Origin: Neonectria sp. B-13
Lineage: Eukaryota > Ascomycota > Sordariomycetes > Hypocreales > Nectriaceae
Assembly: GCA_002682825.1 (NCBI GenBank)
Contig: NOKP01000051.1
Location: 62,001 to 126,000, forward strand
Reading direction: 5' to 3'
DNA length: 64,000 bases
Both the position numbers and the translations under genes were made by a program. This document shows, piece by piece, positions 1 through 12,827 of this stretch. The first letter of the stretch is position 1; every line of letters begins with the position of its first letter. The notes beneath the pieces are model-generated. The model ran no database searches. It saw only the letters and a list, made by a program, of their open reading frames with translations, and was not told where the DNA came from.

Positions 1-1193
1 CACAGCATTTGAGAGAGTAATCGTGTTATCTCAAATTGGCACACTGACCAGTGGATTCAATAGTCTTCATTTCTTTGACAGTGGCTTGAGCTAACTCATC
101 TCAGTGTGAATTTGGGTCGCGCTAACAGACCTAGCTCAGTCTAGATTGAGCTGATATTCCGTATCAAGAATTGGGCCAATGCCACTACTGAGCGCCACAC
201 GCTGGACCAAGCCTTTTAAAGACGCCAAGCATGCCATTGACACGCGGCAGGGTGAGTCAACGCGTATCCTAAATGCTTCTAGGAATCCGGAGGTTGAGTC
301 CTCCGCAGCGCCAGTCAAGCCCATGTACGTAGTAGCGTCCATATCTAGCATATCTCATGCCAGCGCTAAGACATAATTGGATTAAAGGGTTCAGTTTACC
401 TTCGGAAAACGCCCTGTAGCTTGAGTTGTTCCCATGGGGGTGGAAATGACGACTCCGAATGAGAGCGCGCGTTGTGTCCCGCGTTCCTGATGACGCTTAG
501 AGACAGCAACGTGATGTAACCCCTCATATCGAGAAGCTTCATCTTCGCAGCGAATTAAACAGTCCTTGATGGCTTTTCTCACAGGGGCCTGTACAGGAGG
601 TGGTGCTATAAAATCCAGGAAAACCAGCTTACCAGTGAAGTAATTATTCACACGCCAAGGACCAGAAAACATGTTAAATTTCGTTCATTCATAAACGTTT
701 AAATCAGCTAGTCTAGTTTTAAACGTACGGAGCGAGGCAACCTATGAAAGTGCTCGAGTAGGTCTTTTAAAAATACCTAATCTGCTTCAAGAATTGAATG
801 CCAGCTACCCTAAAGTAGTAAAAGCTGCCTCCATGGAAAGTTCGGCAAGTCCGTCATCGAGGCCTGGAAGATTAAGCTCCACGGCATGCTAAGGACTAGC
901 GAACAATACTTGCGGACCAGCGCCAACAGCTGCGCGGGCACTCTTTGACGTTTACTTGCTTCAGTTGACAATTTGTATTCCGGATAAATAAATACTCCAA
1001 ATACGCCACTACTGAAATGTAGAAAGTTAGACACCAAGGTCTCTGATCAGCCAGCTGCCGAGATGAGATACCCCCAAGTATGGCCCGCTCACACTAGGGC
1101 TTTCTGGGTCAAGCTTCAGTATGGCTTTTCGCCGTAGCTAGTATTCCGAGTTAGCGGATGCATCCTCAACGTGAGATCCAAAGACGTCACTTA
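1..1193. other. Gene-poor stretch, no supported gene
   Basis: Only short frames are present. A 93-codon minus-strand frame at 391-672 has a protein-like composition but no recognisable motif and no convincing splice partner. It could be an exon fragment or a relic. Confidence 0.5.
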
Positions 1194-1968
1194 CTAATTA
1201 CCAGGGGGCGAGTAGCGAGCCACGACGTATGTGTCTCCGTTGGAGCCAGTGGCAATAGCCATGCCGACCTTGGTGGTGGAGCTCCAGACAATTTGGGCTG
1301 TGAAGGAGTTAACATCATCCCGTCCCCTTTTGGGATTGTGTTTTCCTTGACAACTCACTATAATGGCCGTAAGTCGCGTAGTTGTCATCAATCGCCTGGC
1401 CGCTGTAGCTCGACTTCTCCTCAATCCACATATTGGCGGCATTGACATAAGGCGTGTTGGTGCCGCTCTGCATGTACAGGTTCTCGCCCTGGTCGCTGAC
1501 GCCGGCGTGCGTCAAGGTGCCGACAGAGGTGAGGTGCGTAGCCCATTCCTGGGCGTTGGCAGCAAGGTCGGCATCCCACGTCAGCGCATCAACGCCAACG
1601 TCGGTTCGGGCAGAGTTGTGTGCGTCGAGGGCGGCTTGTTGGTCCGCAGTGAGGCCCGAAGACGAATCCGCGGCTGTAGTTGTCACCACTGCCTCTTCCT
1701 CCGACTTCGTGGTCTGGATAGCAACAGCCGCCGAAGTCGTCAGCTTGGTGAGAGTTGTTGGGACGACGGTTGGGACGATGGTTGAGAAGATGGGTGTCAC
1801 AGCCTCGGAAGGCGTCTGCGGCTGCGGCTCCGGGCTCGGAGTACCGATGGGAGGCCATCCGAACGAGAAGGACGGTGGAGTGTGAGTCCAGTCCTGAGGC
1901 AGCCTGTAGGCCACGGCTCGGGTCGCCAGGGTCGCCACGGCGAAAGCGGCGGAAGTGGAAAAATGCAT
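1194..1968 (-). CDS. Secreted CAP/PR-1-like (SCP domain) protein
   Basis: Exons at 1359-1968 and 1194-1297, with a 61-bp GT-AG intron at 1298-1358; the spliced protein is 237 residues. Residues 1-20 form a signal peptide, followed by a Pro/Ser/Thr-rich linker to about residue 107. The CAP domain follows: the early HNxxR motif lies in the stretch after LTADQQ, and the signature GHYTQIVW (residues 201-208) is created exactly by the splice, which supports the intron. CAP proteins are secreted and cysteine-stabilised. Members bind sterols or lipids, and some act in host or microbe interactions. The C-terminus ends soon after the YSPPGN motif, as is usual for the family. The specific ligand is unknown. 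Confidence 0.88.
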
Positions 1969-4401
1969 GTCGAGTAATATTTTGCCGGACTGTGAATGAA
2001 TGAATGGATCCTGCCAAGGGTGTAAAGAAGAGAACGACGGCTAGGGGCGTCGATAGTGGCCGTGAACTGCAAAGGAGCGATGGACGTGTTGAGTTTGGGA
2101 AGTTGAGATCGAGTTGAGGAGACGACACGACTTATATCACATTCCCAATCCTAAACACCTGCGCAATACCGCAACCGGACCACTCGGTCGCTGACTACAT
2201 TGTTTGTTTTGCAATGATGCGAACCGTGGTTCGTCACAGAGTATGCAAGCCGCAAAGTTCAAGTTGATGAAAGAGCGGAGTCTGCATGTTTCATCCGGTT
2301 TGACTCCCGGGAGAGCACCGGTGGATGATTCCCTGAAGCCTTAGTCATTGCCGCGGTCTTGGTTCCAATCCAGGCCTAGAGCGACCAGGGTACTTCATTA
2401 AAGCCGCACAAGCTGAGGGGAAGGTGCGCTGTTAATGATAGCAAGCGAGCAAATCGGTCGGTTGACAACTCAAATTGACGAATTATGCACTCACCCAAAA
2501 CACCCCTTAATGTCATACTTATAGTAGTGGGGAAGAACTCCCCTTTCTAGGATACCACCACGACAGATCATCCCAAGCCATCCCGACTCAGTGGTCAGAT
2601 GGGCCGGCAGCTGCCAAATTCTTGGCGCTGTTTCATTTAATGTGAAATACGACGTTGTTTCATCTTGACGCCACTGCTCGCCTGCTCCGGTGCATCTCCA
2701 GACTTGTGTGTATGACCGTCCGGTCTCAGATTAGGCAGCCTAATGTTTGGTCTAGTCGGAAATAAAGACTTCATCCTTGTGATGGATAACTCCCCGACGT
2801 TGGTCGCTGTCGAGACGGGCCATGGTAAGAGATCGGGCTTGAAGGCAATTTCCGGCACTCGCCTCTAGTCGGTTCGTCCTGGAGAACCACAAAGATGTTA
2901 GAAACATGTTTCGGGCCTATAAAGTTTGTGGTGCATTTTCAAGGATGGTGGCGAAAACCCTTGCGACCTGCCCAATTCTTACGAAGTTGAACTAAGTAGA
3001 GAACGCGCGTCGTACTTCTGCAAACACTCCGCCATTTGGTAATTAAGCCGGGAGGTAAGCCTCATCTGTGGCAGTGTCATGATGGATTCATGACATTAGT
3101 ATTAAGCCTGCAGCGTTGTCCCCTTCATGACCCCTCTGCCTGGCACGTCTTTTAAGACTGATGTCGTGTTTAATATACTTAATACCTCTTATGTCACATT
3201 GCATTGGCTATCACAAGGCTCCCCCACATGACAAGCTTCCTAGGCCCGATGGTCTTACAAAGGTTGACCAATTTGACCTCTCTCAACAACCTTGCTACGA
3301 ACCTCGATGCCCTCAACAACCTAGTCATCCTAGATGACACGATTCCTATCCCTTCATACGAACCAAATCATGTATTTAAAGACCTTCCTTTCCCGCTAGG
3401 ATAGATAGAAATCAAGAGCTTTTACCCCATCGATCCCGGCCATTAGATGTGATAGTTATGAGCCCGGGAGGAAAGTCAAAATCCTTTCCTGCAACTTCCA
3501 CTGCATCCAGCAAAGACCTGCCCCTACAAACCTAAAGATGAGACCACAAGTTCGAATACAGATCTAAGCAACAAAAAGACACGTTGGGCCACGATAGCCC
3601 CCAGCAGAAAGATGCCACAGTAGCCACAGCAGCCTACAGCAGCTAGCTAGCAAAAAAACGACACTTAGCAACATATCATTTCAACACTCAATAATCTGGG
3701 GGGGTATGTAACATATGAATAAGTCATAGTTGTACTATGCATTAGCGGAGTGCGCGTTCTATTTTGCCGTAGCTAGCAATGCGACATCTTGTGCCCAAGA
3801 AAATGAACTCCATTGACAAGGCTTGGGACCAGGTTTGCCATCCTCCGTGCGATGGGATGTTAGCTGACATATGAGAATAACTATTGACAACTTTGACTGA
3901 TCTCAAATCACATCTCTTCGAACTTGAACTGGTGAGCAGGCGGAGACGGTTGAATGGACTTATTAGTCTCTGGTTGCCTAAACGTAAAAGAAACGACTAA
4001 AGTAAAAGCTGTGGATTCATTATGTAAGGGCTACTACGTGAAAGCCCTACTACTAACGGGGAATCCTAGGAAGCTCTCGCGCCTTCTTAAAGAAACACTT
4101 TAATATCAAATAGCTTATTAACAGGACGCGCAAAAAATGCAGAAAAATACACATGAAGCGGAGGGGTTTTAACTGAAGATTCCCTGTTGGGAATAGCGGT
4201 AATACGCGCTGATTGGGTCTTTATTGGTTTCGGAGCCGGAGAAATTGCCCACCGCTGCACTACTGCCCTATCACGAGATTTGAGTATTCTTACACTTGAG
4301 GGGTTAAGTTAGGCATCAGCCCAGTAACCAAGTTAAGCTCTTCCCTCCATAATAATCCCAGAAGAGTCCAGACAGAGTCCATCGAGGCTCCAGTTGTTAG
4401 A
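1969..4401. other. Intergenic region, no supported gene
   Basis: The promoter of the CAP gene occupies the left end and that of the GH63 gene the right end. Between them are only frames under about 75 codons (for example 2637-2858 minus and 3204-3404 plus) without motifs, and AT-rich patches around 3600-4150. Confidence 0.5.
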
Positions 4402-7400
4402 ATGGCCGTGAACAATGGGCATGAAGCCGGTGCAGAGGAAAAGAGGTTAAAGCAGAATCGCGACCGTGAAAAGTACTGGAAGAAGTGGGGTCCTTATGTT
4501 GCAGAGAGGCAATGGGCAACATGTGAGTTTGCTAAGAAATCCATTGCTAGTTGAATACCGATAAGGGCACTAACATGAAGCAGCCCGGGAAGATTACTCG
4601 TACGTGTCGCCTAGCCGCCCAAGTATGATCCAGAGTAAGAGGAGTGCTAACTTAGCTGTATTTATCAAGAGCCGATGGACAGCCTTGGACTTGTAGATAA
4701 TAGTAACCTCGCTCGCCGACGTCAGCTAACGTGCTCCTAGATTTCAGCCATGACCATGCTCGCAAACGAGCCTACCGATGGGGAGAAGACGGCATTGCTG
4801 GCGTTTGCGACTCTCACGGTCGGCTTAACATTGCGTTCAGTTTCTGGAACGGTAAAGAGTTAGACGACTTTATCGCTGCGTTCTGGTGATCTCATCGTCT
4901 AACCAACATTAGTGACATCCTTAAGGAACGGCTTTTCGGAATATCAAGTGAAGAGGGGAATCATGGCGAGTCAATCAAGGAAGCTCATTTTCATGTGGAC
5001 AATGTTCCCACTGCACGTCCATCCACCTTATCGTCCCCGCAGAAACTCGCTGACCGTAACAGCATTCGTACATGAAATACATCTACAAATATCCGCAAAC
5101 AGAGTTTCCATACAAGAAGCTTCTTGAGAACAGTCGACTCCCAAAGGAAGAAGGGGAGTATTCCTTGTTCGACACAGGTGTCTTCGAAAACAACGCGTAC
5201 TGGGACATCGTGATTGAGTTTGCAAAAGACGCCGACGACCCAGACGATCTTCATTTCCGGGTCTGCGCTTGGAACCGTGGCAGCGAGCGCAAACCACTGC
5301 ATATCATTCCCCAAGCGTGGTTCCGCAACACGTGGGCGTGGACAGAGGAAACCCCCAACGCGGATAAAAAGCCGTCTCTCAAGATCGGTGAAGAGAACAT
5401 CGCCCATGTGCATCATGGAAGAATCGGCGAACGGTACTTGAACTTTTCCCCGTCTCCTGGTGTTGGCGACAGTGGGGATGATGTGTTGCCGCAGATGTTG
5501 TTTACAGAGAACGAGACCAACTTTGAGGCACTCGGACTCGGCACCAACAAAGAACCCTTTGTGAAAGACGCCTTTCACAGGTATATCGTCAATAAAGATC
5601 TCGAAGCCATCAATCCACAGCAGACGGGGACGAAACTTGCTGCTTGGTATGCTTTCGATGACGACGGCGGCGTTGCACCAGGAGAGTGCGCTGTTGTTCG
5701 CTTCAAATTAATGCGCGAGTGCCAAACGTATTTGGACGAGGAAACATTTGACGAGGTGATGGAGGCTCGAAGGGTTGAGGCTGACGAGTTCTATTGGCGC
5801 ATCAGCCCGCTACCGATGACGGACGACCTACGCAATATCCAACGTCAAGCTTTCGCTGGCCTTCTTTGGTGTAAGCAGTACTATCATTTCAACTGGGAGC
5901 GGTGGGCGGAAGGAGATCCGACATCGCCACCTTTTACTCGAAAGAACGTCCACAACAAGCAAGGCAAGCAGATTCACTGGGACCATGTCTTGTCAGTCAG
6001 AGATTCATGGGAGTACCCCTCTACGAATCCCTGGGACTCCGCATTTGATTGTGTCAGCATGGCCATGGTGGACCCAAATTTTGCAAAATACCAGCTGGAC
6101 CTCCTGACCAGGGAAAACTACATGCAACCGAGCGGGCAAATTCCAGCCAACGACTGTAACTTCGACGAAGTTGATCCTCCTGTCCTCGCGTGGGCTGCAT
6201 TCCGTGTCTTTAAGATAGAACGGAAGCTGTATGGTCGTCAAGACTTGGAGTTCCTCGAGAACGTGTTCCAAAAGCTTCTGCTCAACTTCACTTGGTGGGT
6301 GAATAGAAAAGATACCCAGGGAAAGAACATCTTTGAAGGTGGCTTCCTGGGGTTAGATAACATCGGCCCCTTTGATCGGTCTGCTCCTCTACCAACAGGT
6401 GGAGCTGCTGTTCTAGAGCAAGCAGACAGCACAGGATGGATGGCCTTCTACTGCTTGTCGATGATGAACATTGCCCTGGAACTCGCCAAGCACCGTCGGA
6501 ACTATGAGCGACTTGCCGCCAAATTCTTTGAGCACTTTATCCTCATCAGTGACGCCATGGAGAACCTCTGGAATGTCGAGGACGGATTCTATTATGATGC
6601 TATCTCCTGGGGGAACCGCAGGAATCGCCAACTTCGTGTCAGGTCGCTTGTTGGCCTTATCCCTCTTTTGGCTACGTTGACGGTGGAACCCGAGGTAACT
6701 GATAAACTCCCTTGGTTTAAGAAAAGATTGGATTGGTTCATAGAGAACCGCGCAGATCTCGCTGAGCGAAACACTGCTAGCATCAGGAAGCGTGGGAAAG
6801 GCAACCGACTTTTATGCGCTTTGGCTAGTAAGGATCGCTTGGAGCGCATTCTCACAAGGCTTCTAGACGAAGATGAGTTCTTTTCGGAATATGGTGTCCG
6901 CTCTCTCTCAAAGCATCACAATTACCATCCCTATTGCGTGGAATCCAATGGGAGGCAGTTTGAAGTCGGCTACCAACCGGGCGAGTCTGATGGCAACACT
7001 AACTGGCGAGGCCCAGTCTGGGTGTCGGTCAATTTTCTACTTGTAGAGTCTTTGCAGCGTTTCTATCTCTTCTATGGTCCAGAGTTCAAGGTCGAATGCC
7101 CAACTGGATCAGGAGATTATATGCACCTCGGCCACGTTGCCGAAGAGCTACAGCATCGGCAGCAGCACCTCTTCGCAAGAGCAGACGACGGTAGACGTGC
7201 AATGAACGCTGGGAACGACAGGCTGGACATGGACGAACACTGGAAAGATTGCGTTTCGTTTCATGAGTTTTTCGATGGCGATACGGGGCGCGGGTTGGGA
7301 GCCAGCCATCACTGTGGGTCATCCAGTCTCATCGCCAGGATGATCCATGACACAGGGCGAGTAAATTCTTTGAGGATATATCAGAGGACAAACACTAACT

Positions 7401-7417
7401 CGACAATGCTAGAGTGA
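4402..7417 (+). CDS. GH63-type glycoside hydrolase (MGH1-like glucosidase)
   Basis: Spliced from six exons: 4402-4522, 4584-4599 (a 16-bp microexon), 4670-4692, 4741-4858, 4913-5012 and 5063-7417. This gives 910 residues, close to the usual size of about 880-900. The start was chosen because the N-terminus ([16 protein letters not shown], then REDYS and [16 protein letters not shown]) matches the conserved N-terminal block of this family. Later landmarks are [16 protein letters not shown] and, around residue 770, NTNWRGPVW. Members hydrolyse alpha-glucosides; no signal peptide is visible, so a cytosolic role is likely. The intron at 5013-5062 appears to use a GC donor. The 3' end is uncertain: a good intron at 7361-7412 would replace the last residues, and a 7414-7689 frame with a Thr-Pro-rich and acidic tail could be the true C-terminus if one base is missing. 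Confidence 0.85.
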
Positions 7418-8015
7418 TTTGCCGGCTACCCCACACTCCTCGCACACCAAGCGTGGGCATGACGGTTTTTCTCGATGAGGGGTTTGGACGTCACAATACG
7501 CGGCTATCGTCTACACGAATTGTTGAGAGTGACCAAGTCCTCATTAGCAAAGAGGAAGACGGAGCTGGAGCTGGAGATGATGCAGAAGAGGCAGAGAACG
7601 ATGCTTATATTTCAAGTTATATTTCTGAGCAGCTTGAGAGAGTCAAGATGGGCGACCCTTCGGATATGAAAGACGAGATTGAGACTTAGGGATGATAGCG
7701 TGCGAAAGCGGAATTATTTTAGTGCATTTTGGAGTACGTATATTTAGCTTATTGCTTCCTTTGATGGGTCTTGTTGAACGTACTATTTCGCAAATCCTCG
7801 ACTCGCTCTCAACTAATGCCTGGCAATTCCAACCGTGCCATGTCAGATCATCGAGGCTGAAAGACCCGCCTCAGCCGGTTGATATGAGAACCAATAGGGT
7901 GCTAGTGTGCTCGTGTCCCTCCCCGTCAGCTTGACCCCGCTTGATCGTAGCCAGCTGTCAATCGGGCAGCAAAGCCTTCGCAAACATCATTTAGCTCTCT
8001 AAGAACTCCATTACC
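7418..8015. other. Possible C-terminal extension, then HET gene promoter
   Basis: The frame at 7414-7689 is discussed with the upstream hydrolase. From 7690 to 8015 no gene is visible and the stretch probably holds terminator and promoter sequence. Confidence 0.4.
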
Positions 8016-10331
8016 ATGTCTGCCATTGAGAATCCCCTTGACTGGGACGAGATAGGTGACATCGGCTATCCCGATCCTGAGTATTCCGAGTTCGGCTTTC
8101 ATGACTTCGCAATAGAATGGAAGGAAAGAATCCTACCTTGGTACAGCTTCCGTGACAACACAGGCCAAATGGGACGAATGAGCGATATTGCCTCCTTTCT
8201 ACGGACGTGGCTTTTCTTCGGCTTGTTGAAGGAAGTTCTGGGAGAAGAGCTTGGTTCCTTACAGCACCTGCAGACACAGGGCAAAATCGACAAAGTCAAA
8301 GTGGTCAGCCAAATCGAGAAATGGAGGAAGCGAGAAGTAGAAAATCCAAGTGGCAGGACGGGGCGCTTGGCACGAGTACAGCTGGTCCTGACAGAGGCTC
8401 GATCTCTGGTAGTTGAGATATGCTCCGTTGAAGAAGTGGCCGACGTTCCTAGAGATCTGTGGAACAAGGACATCCCTCTGGCTCTGATGGTGTTGGGCGA
8501 GATGCTCACAAGTTATACAACCAGAATGCTCCTGGAGCTAAAGGAGATACGGATTCGAGGGTGGAATATCGATGGGAACAGAGGCTGGGGCCAGACTGCT
8601 GCAGTACTGAAAACAATGCAGGAGAGATGGAGTTCAGAAACGACCCGGATGCTTCATGGGTCACTCAGCGGTCACGCAACGTCGCAACTGTATGCTTTAC
8701 GGTTGACGGCCTCAATGTCTCCACAGACGTCCACTCAAGGTTGGGATGTCGACCACAAGGCATATAATCAGGCACACAGCGACACCTGCGAACTTCACGG
8801 CAATGAAGATCTTGTTGGTCCTGACCAGAATAAGCTGGCTGATGTCATTGAACGGGGCAAGATTCCATTGGTCAAGTACTGTGCTTCATCGGGGGAGATT
8901 GAGATTATGGAATTCGAGCCAGGGACAAGATACGCCATTATCTCTCACGTCTGGGCAGATGGATACGGCAACCCGCACGAGAACAAAATTCACAAATGTG
9001 TACTCGAATTCTTCAACCAACTGTTTCTGGATGTACAACACCTACTTGGTCGAAAGGGGCCAGATGCGGCCCTTCCATTTTGGATCGATACCTTGACCAT
9101 CCCCGTTAACAATCCAATTCAACGAAAGCGAGCAATCAAGACAATGCATCACGCGTACACCAACGCCGACTTCATGGTGGTTATCGACTCGGGTCTCGGC
9201 AAGACAGAGGCCGGAAACTCGTACGCAGAAACAGCCATGAAGGTCTTCACAAGCCGGTGGATAAGCAGGCTATGGACTTTGCAGGAGGCATATCTAAGCA
9301 AGAAGCTGATCTTTCGCTTCGACAAGAATGAACTTGTGGATATGGATCAGCTAGAGGGAAACTTCTTTACAAGTCACACCCTCGCGGACTCGATGATGGC
9401 GCAAAAGGCCCGCAAGTATTTTGACCGATTGCTCGGCTGGCAAAGGCAGAAAAGGATCTACGGCGCACCGCTTTATGACAGCGTACTGCTTGCGTCTATC
9501 TGGGAAGCCGTGCAATGGCGTACAACAAGCTTAGTGGTTCACGAGACGCAAGCTTTGGCCACTCTATTCGAGGTCGAAGTTGACTTCCCCGACGACTTTG
9601 ATCACGGCTCCTGCGGCTCGCGTTGCGGAGACGAGGCTGAGGGCAGATGCCGGGATAACCTCGACAGGAGAATGAGAAGCTTCCTGGAATCGTTGTATGA
9701 CGCGTACCCGAATTCGATCCCTCCTGGTATCATCTTCGTGCCGGGAAGACGACTGGCTGTCGAGGGCTTCGCGTGGGCTCCCTCTACTTGGATGATAGGG
9801 CAAAACGTCGACCCTGACGAGCCCATCTTTACCCACACGACCGCGGCCGAGTTGACCTTGAATGGGTTACTCGTTCGGTACCCAGGCTTTCTGCTTCGCT
9901 CGTCTGAAAACCGTAGGCACCATGTCGTTGAGAACAACTTCGCCTTTCCCAGCGACATCTTGCTCCTGGAATGGTACTGCGTCCAGTCATGCGACGACAA
10001 GACAGAATCTATGCCCAAGACGGACGGGCTCGCCATAATCTGCTCGAGAGAGGAAGTCAGAGAGGAGAAAGTCGTCGCGCTTCTTGTTTCTGTCAAGAAA
10101 ACCCGGCGTCCAAAGCTCTATGTGGAAATTCTGCAACGAATCTGGATCTGGAGGGAGAGGGATCAGGCAAAGATTGAAGAACTTAGAAGGTCGTTTTGGG
10201 AACACAAAGTTGATGTCTATGAGTATGGTGAGATCTTGAATAGTGACCAGCAGTGGTGCGTAGGCAAGCATAAGTGGGATCCTGCGAGGCTAGGCGAGGG
10301 CAGTCGTACTGCTAGTACTATGAGCGTCTAG
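8016..10331 (+). CDS. HET-domain (heterokaryon incompatibility) protein
   Basis: One uninterrupted frame of 771 residues. The HET domain spans about residues 306-425. It shows the canonical blocks: YAIISHVWADGYGNP at the start, FWIDTLTIP in the middle (where many members have a Cys in place of the second Thr) and RWISRLWTLQEA at the end. HET domains trigger programmed cell death when genetically different hyphae fuse. They are structurally TIR-like and need partners encoded elsewhere. The N-terminal 300 residues are helical with no recognised motif, and the C-terminal 340 residues carry a Cys-rich patch (near GSCGSRCGDEAEGRC). It follows the GH63 gene on the same strand with about 600 bp between them. 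Such genes are abundant and fast-evolving, and the recognition partner cannot be guessed. Confidence 0.9.
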   Translation: MSAIENPLDWDEIGDIGYPDPEYSEFGFHDFAIEWKERILPWYSFRDNTGQMGRMSDIASFLRTWLFFGLLKEVLGEELGSLQHLQTQGKIDKVKVVSQIEKWRKREVENPSGRTGRLARVQLVLTEARSLVVEICSVEEVADVPRDLWNKDIPLALMVLGEMLTSYTTRMLLELKEIRIRGWNIDGNRGWGQTAAVLKTMQERWSSETTRMLHGSLSGHATSQLYALRLTASMSPQTSTQGWDVDHKAYNQAHSDTCELHGNEDLVGPDQNKLADVIERGKIPLVKYCASSGEIEIMEFEPGTRYAIISHVWADGYGNPHENKIHKCVLEFFNQLFLDVQHLLGRKGPDAALPFWIDTLTIPVNNPIQRKRAIKTMHHAYTNADFMVVIDSGLGKTEAGNSYAETAMKVFTSRWISRLWTLQEAYLSKKLIFRFDKNELVDMDQLEGNFFTSHTLADSMMAQKARKYFDRLLGWQRQKRIYGAPLYDSVLLASIWEAVQWRTTSLVVHETQALATLFEVEVDFPDDFDHGSCGSRCGDEAEGRCRDNLDRRMRSFLESLYDAYPNSIPPGIIFVPGRRLAVEGFAWAPSTWMIGQNVDPDEPIFTHTTAAELTLNGLLVRYPGFLLRSSENRRHHVVENNFAFPSDILLLEWYCVQSCDDKTESMPKTDGLAIICSREEVREEKVVALLVSVKKTRRPKLYVEILQRIWIWRERDQAKIEELRRSFWEHKVDVYEYGEILNSDQQWCVGKHKWDPARLGEGSRTASTMSV

Positions 10332-10922
10332 GGCGATAGTTTTATATCTTAATGTTAGGGTCCGAGTAATTGATGGTCGTCGTAAAGAGTCCTTGTTTAA
10401 TGTGAAGATGTCGTTAATTAACACGAAAACAGTGCCGCGTACTCTTGGTAGTCCAATCTCGATCTGCCCACTCTTACGTGAGTACCCGAGCCGTTCTCCC
10501 GGAGGGACACGAAGCGTCTTTGGGCAGGTTGAAAGACGGCCAAAACACCAGCAATTTCGGAAACTGAAAGAGTTAGTGGCTTTAGGGCATCTTGATTAAA
10601 AGGGACGCTCAAAAGTGACTGTAAATGCGATTTTATTTGGCTCTCAAATTTATTGCCTAAGCTGATGATATGGTGACTTTTGATGGACTTTGTCAGTCCC
10701 AATCTCCCTTTTATCTTAGGCTGGATTGGACCAATTGTTGAAAGAGGTCCCTAGCCAACAGAAACATTGCAATGTCCGCAACCCAACTTAGCAAATAGCG
10801 GCCCAGATCCCACAGAAGAAGACAACATGTGAACCAAAGAAAAGATATACCCGAGCTTCAAATTGAGGTGTAAGCTTCATTGTCCCTTTGCAGTCGGTTT
10901 GAAAGCTATAAGATAACACCAG
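10332..10922. other. Convergent intergenic region, no gene seen
   Basis: It lies between the 3' ends of the HET gene and the hydroxylase gene. Only short overlapping frames without motifs occur. Confidence 0.5.
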
Positions 10923-11663
10923 TTAGCTACTCTTAACCACGGTTAGAAAATGTGTTAACCAACCTTTTCTAAGCAGCAGTGTGCCACCTAAATAGTCCGC
11001 CAAACCTATTGCTCCGTAGTTCGTCCCCCACTTCGCATGGTGACCATCATGCCACATCAAACCCGGAAGTCCATATCCAGTATGAATCTTTTGAGAAATA
11101 AACATGAAAAACCCGATTCCAAAAAAAAGCCCCAGCACGTTCGCTCTGACCAAGCTGGCCAGCCCAATCGCAATGCCAAACACGACGGAAACGTAATCCA
11201 CAGGATGAACGTAAAAAAAGGCCCATGGCACTTCCTCCTTAAACGAGTGATGAAAGTGATGCATATTACGCATCAACCACTTGGTGTGCAATAAACGATG
11301 AACACAGTAAAATATAACCTCGTAAATAACATATCCGACTGCAAATCCTTTGATGAAATCCCTCAAGGACGGCACTGTCTTTGACACATCCGTGAATGAG
11401 ACATTTAGAAACCCATCGGTGGATCCTATGCTTCTCGCATACATGTGAAGAGAGACAGCATGAACTAAAAACACATAAAAAGAGTTGGATACCACAAACG
11501 GGAAACACTTCCCCATCGCCTTTCGGCTGTCAGGGACAAAGAGCATGTAAATCGACCCATAGGCAAAGGTCACGAAAAGTTGCATAGAGGTACAACCAGC
11601 AAGCTCGATGAGCCCCGCAGGGTATCGATCAACGGTTTTGCTCCATACTTCTTGAAGGTTCAT
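10923..11663 (-). CDS. Fatty acid hydroxylase / sterol desaturase family membrane protein
   Basis: Intronless, 246 residues. The di-iron histidine boxes are clear: HRLLH (122-126), HHFHH (135-139) and HDGHH (205-209), with further conserved His in VHPVD (153) and KIHT (194). Hydrophobic segments around residues 18-42, 55-75, 105-121 and 155-195 fit an integral ER membrane enzyme. The family includes C4-sterol methyl oxidase, C5-sterol desaturase and sphingolipid hydroxylases, which use O2 and a cytochrome b5 electron donor. At 246 residues it is shorter than the core ergosterol enzymes (about 300-350), so a secondary or specialised lipid or metabolite hydroxylase is more likely. The substrate is unknown. 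Start chosen as the first Met of the open frame. Confidence 0.85.
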   Translation of the reverse strand: MNLQEVWSKTVDRYPAGLIELAGCTSMQLFVTFAYGSIYMLFVPDSRKAMGKCFPFVVSNSFYVFLVHAVSLHMYARSIGSTDGFLNVSFTDVSKTVPSLRDFIKGFAVGYVIYEVIFYCVHRLLHTKWLMRNMHHFHHSFKEEVPWAFFYVHPVDYVSVVFGIAIGLASLVRANVLGLFFGIGFFMFISQKIHTGYGLPGLMWHDGHHAKWGTNYGAIGLADYLGGTLLLRKGWLTHFLTVVKSS

Positions 11664-12827
11664 GTCGATTCAATATTGTTCAGATGAGAAGTAATGGTCT
11701 TGATAGTGGACTCCAAGTTTAAAATAGAGTCGTATTTGATTTGGGATAAGACGTAATAGGAATTAGGAATTTATTGGGCTTGGAGAGAGTACCTTGGATG
11801 TGTACTCTTTCATCCTTTATACATTATCATATTTTACGATACATTTCCACGCATATATCGGGAAACGGAAGATAATCCATAATACTTCTCTTAATTGCTA
11901 GTCAGTAGAAACTCTTCTTATGAAATGTGATATCAAAAGTCTATGGTTAGAAGGGAATTATTTGTGGCATGTGATACCCTAAACCAGCGATTATTATTGC
12001 TGTATACTACTCGTTGTGATCACTGGCGTTCTGTAAGGAGGTTATGTCGTATGATATGTAATGTAAGTTCAGCTATTATGCTGCTGTATTGTGTCCGTCT
12101 GCGAGCCCCGTCCCGTTCTGCCCGCCGCTGGAACAGTAGCTCGTGGAATTCAGTCGCCACCTCCACCAAGTCAGGCTGATCGGTCTGCCCGTAGCGGAAG
12201 CAGTTGTAAGATAACGGAGATAGCACCGCTGTGCGAGGTCAGGCAGCCACCTGGCGGCAGGTCTCAGACTGCCATCGTCATTGACTTGTGTGTGCCATGT
12301 GCTGTTGCATCAATATGGGATCGCCATTGGCTGACAGGTCAGTTACAGGAGGCTACGGAATCTGACGCTTCGTTGCGTGTTGTGATCGTCGGCACTGGGC
12401 TTTATGATTAGTGAATTTCCAGTTAGAGAAGGTAGACTCTGGTGTGGAGGATCTGTGAGGGTGGACGGCTCGTACTCATGGGGGATTAACATCAGCGTTG
12501 GAGCAACCTCGGTACGTCTGCGGGATAAGGTAGGCGAACGGCAAGGACTGCCTAGAACACCGTCATTGATGGCTTTACTCCAGAATGCGATCGATCGACA
12601 CTCCCGAGAACTTCGGCTGCTACGAGTCTCTAGGGCATATCACTAGAATGCAAGCACACTTGGATCACATGAGAAATGCAAGACCTCGGCCGTAATGAGG
12701 AAGAGTCAACTGCTGAAAACAAGTTCATGTGTTGGGTTTACGTGGGAACTATGGACCTATCCCTCTAAAGAAAAGAAAATGAAGCGGCATAGGAACGCAA
12801 AGTGGCCCATATAATAAATATATAGTT

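Noticed and set aside
391..672. 93-codon minus-strand frame
   Set aside because: Possible relic exon, but the only candidate intron is about 34 bp and leads to a stop.
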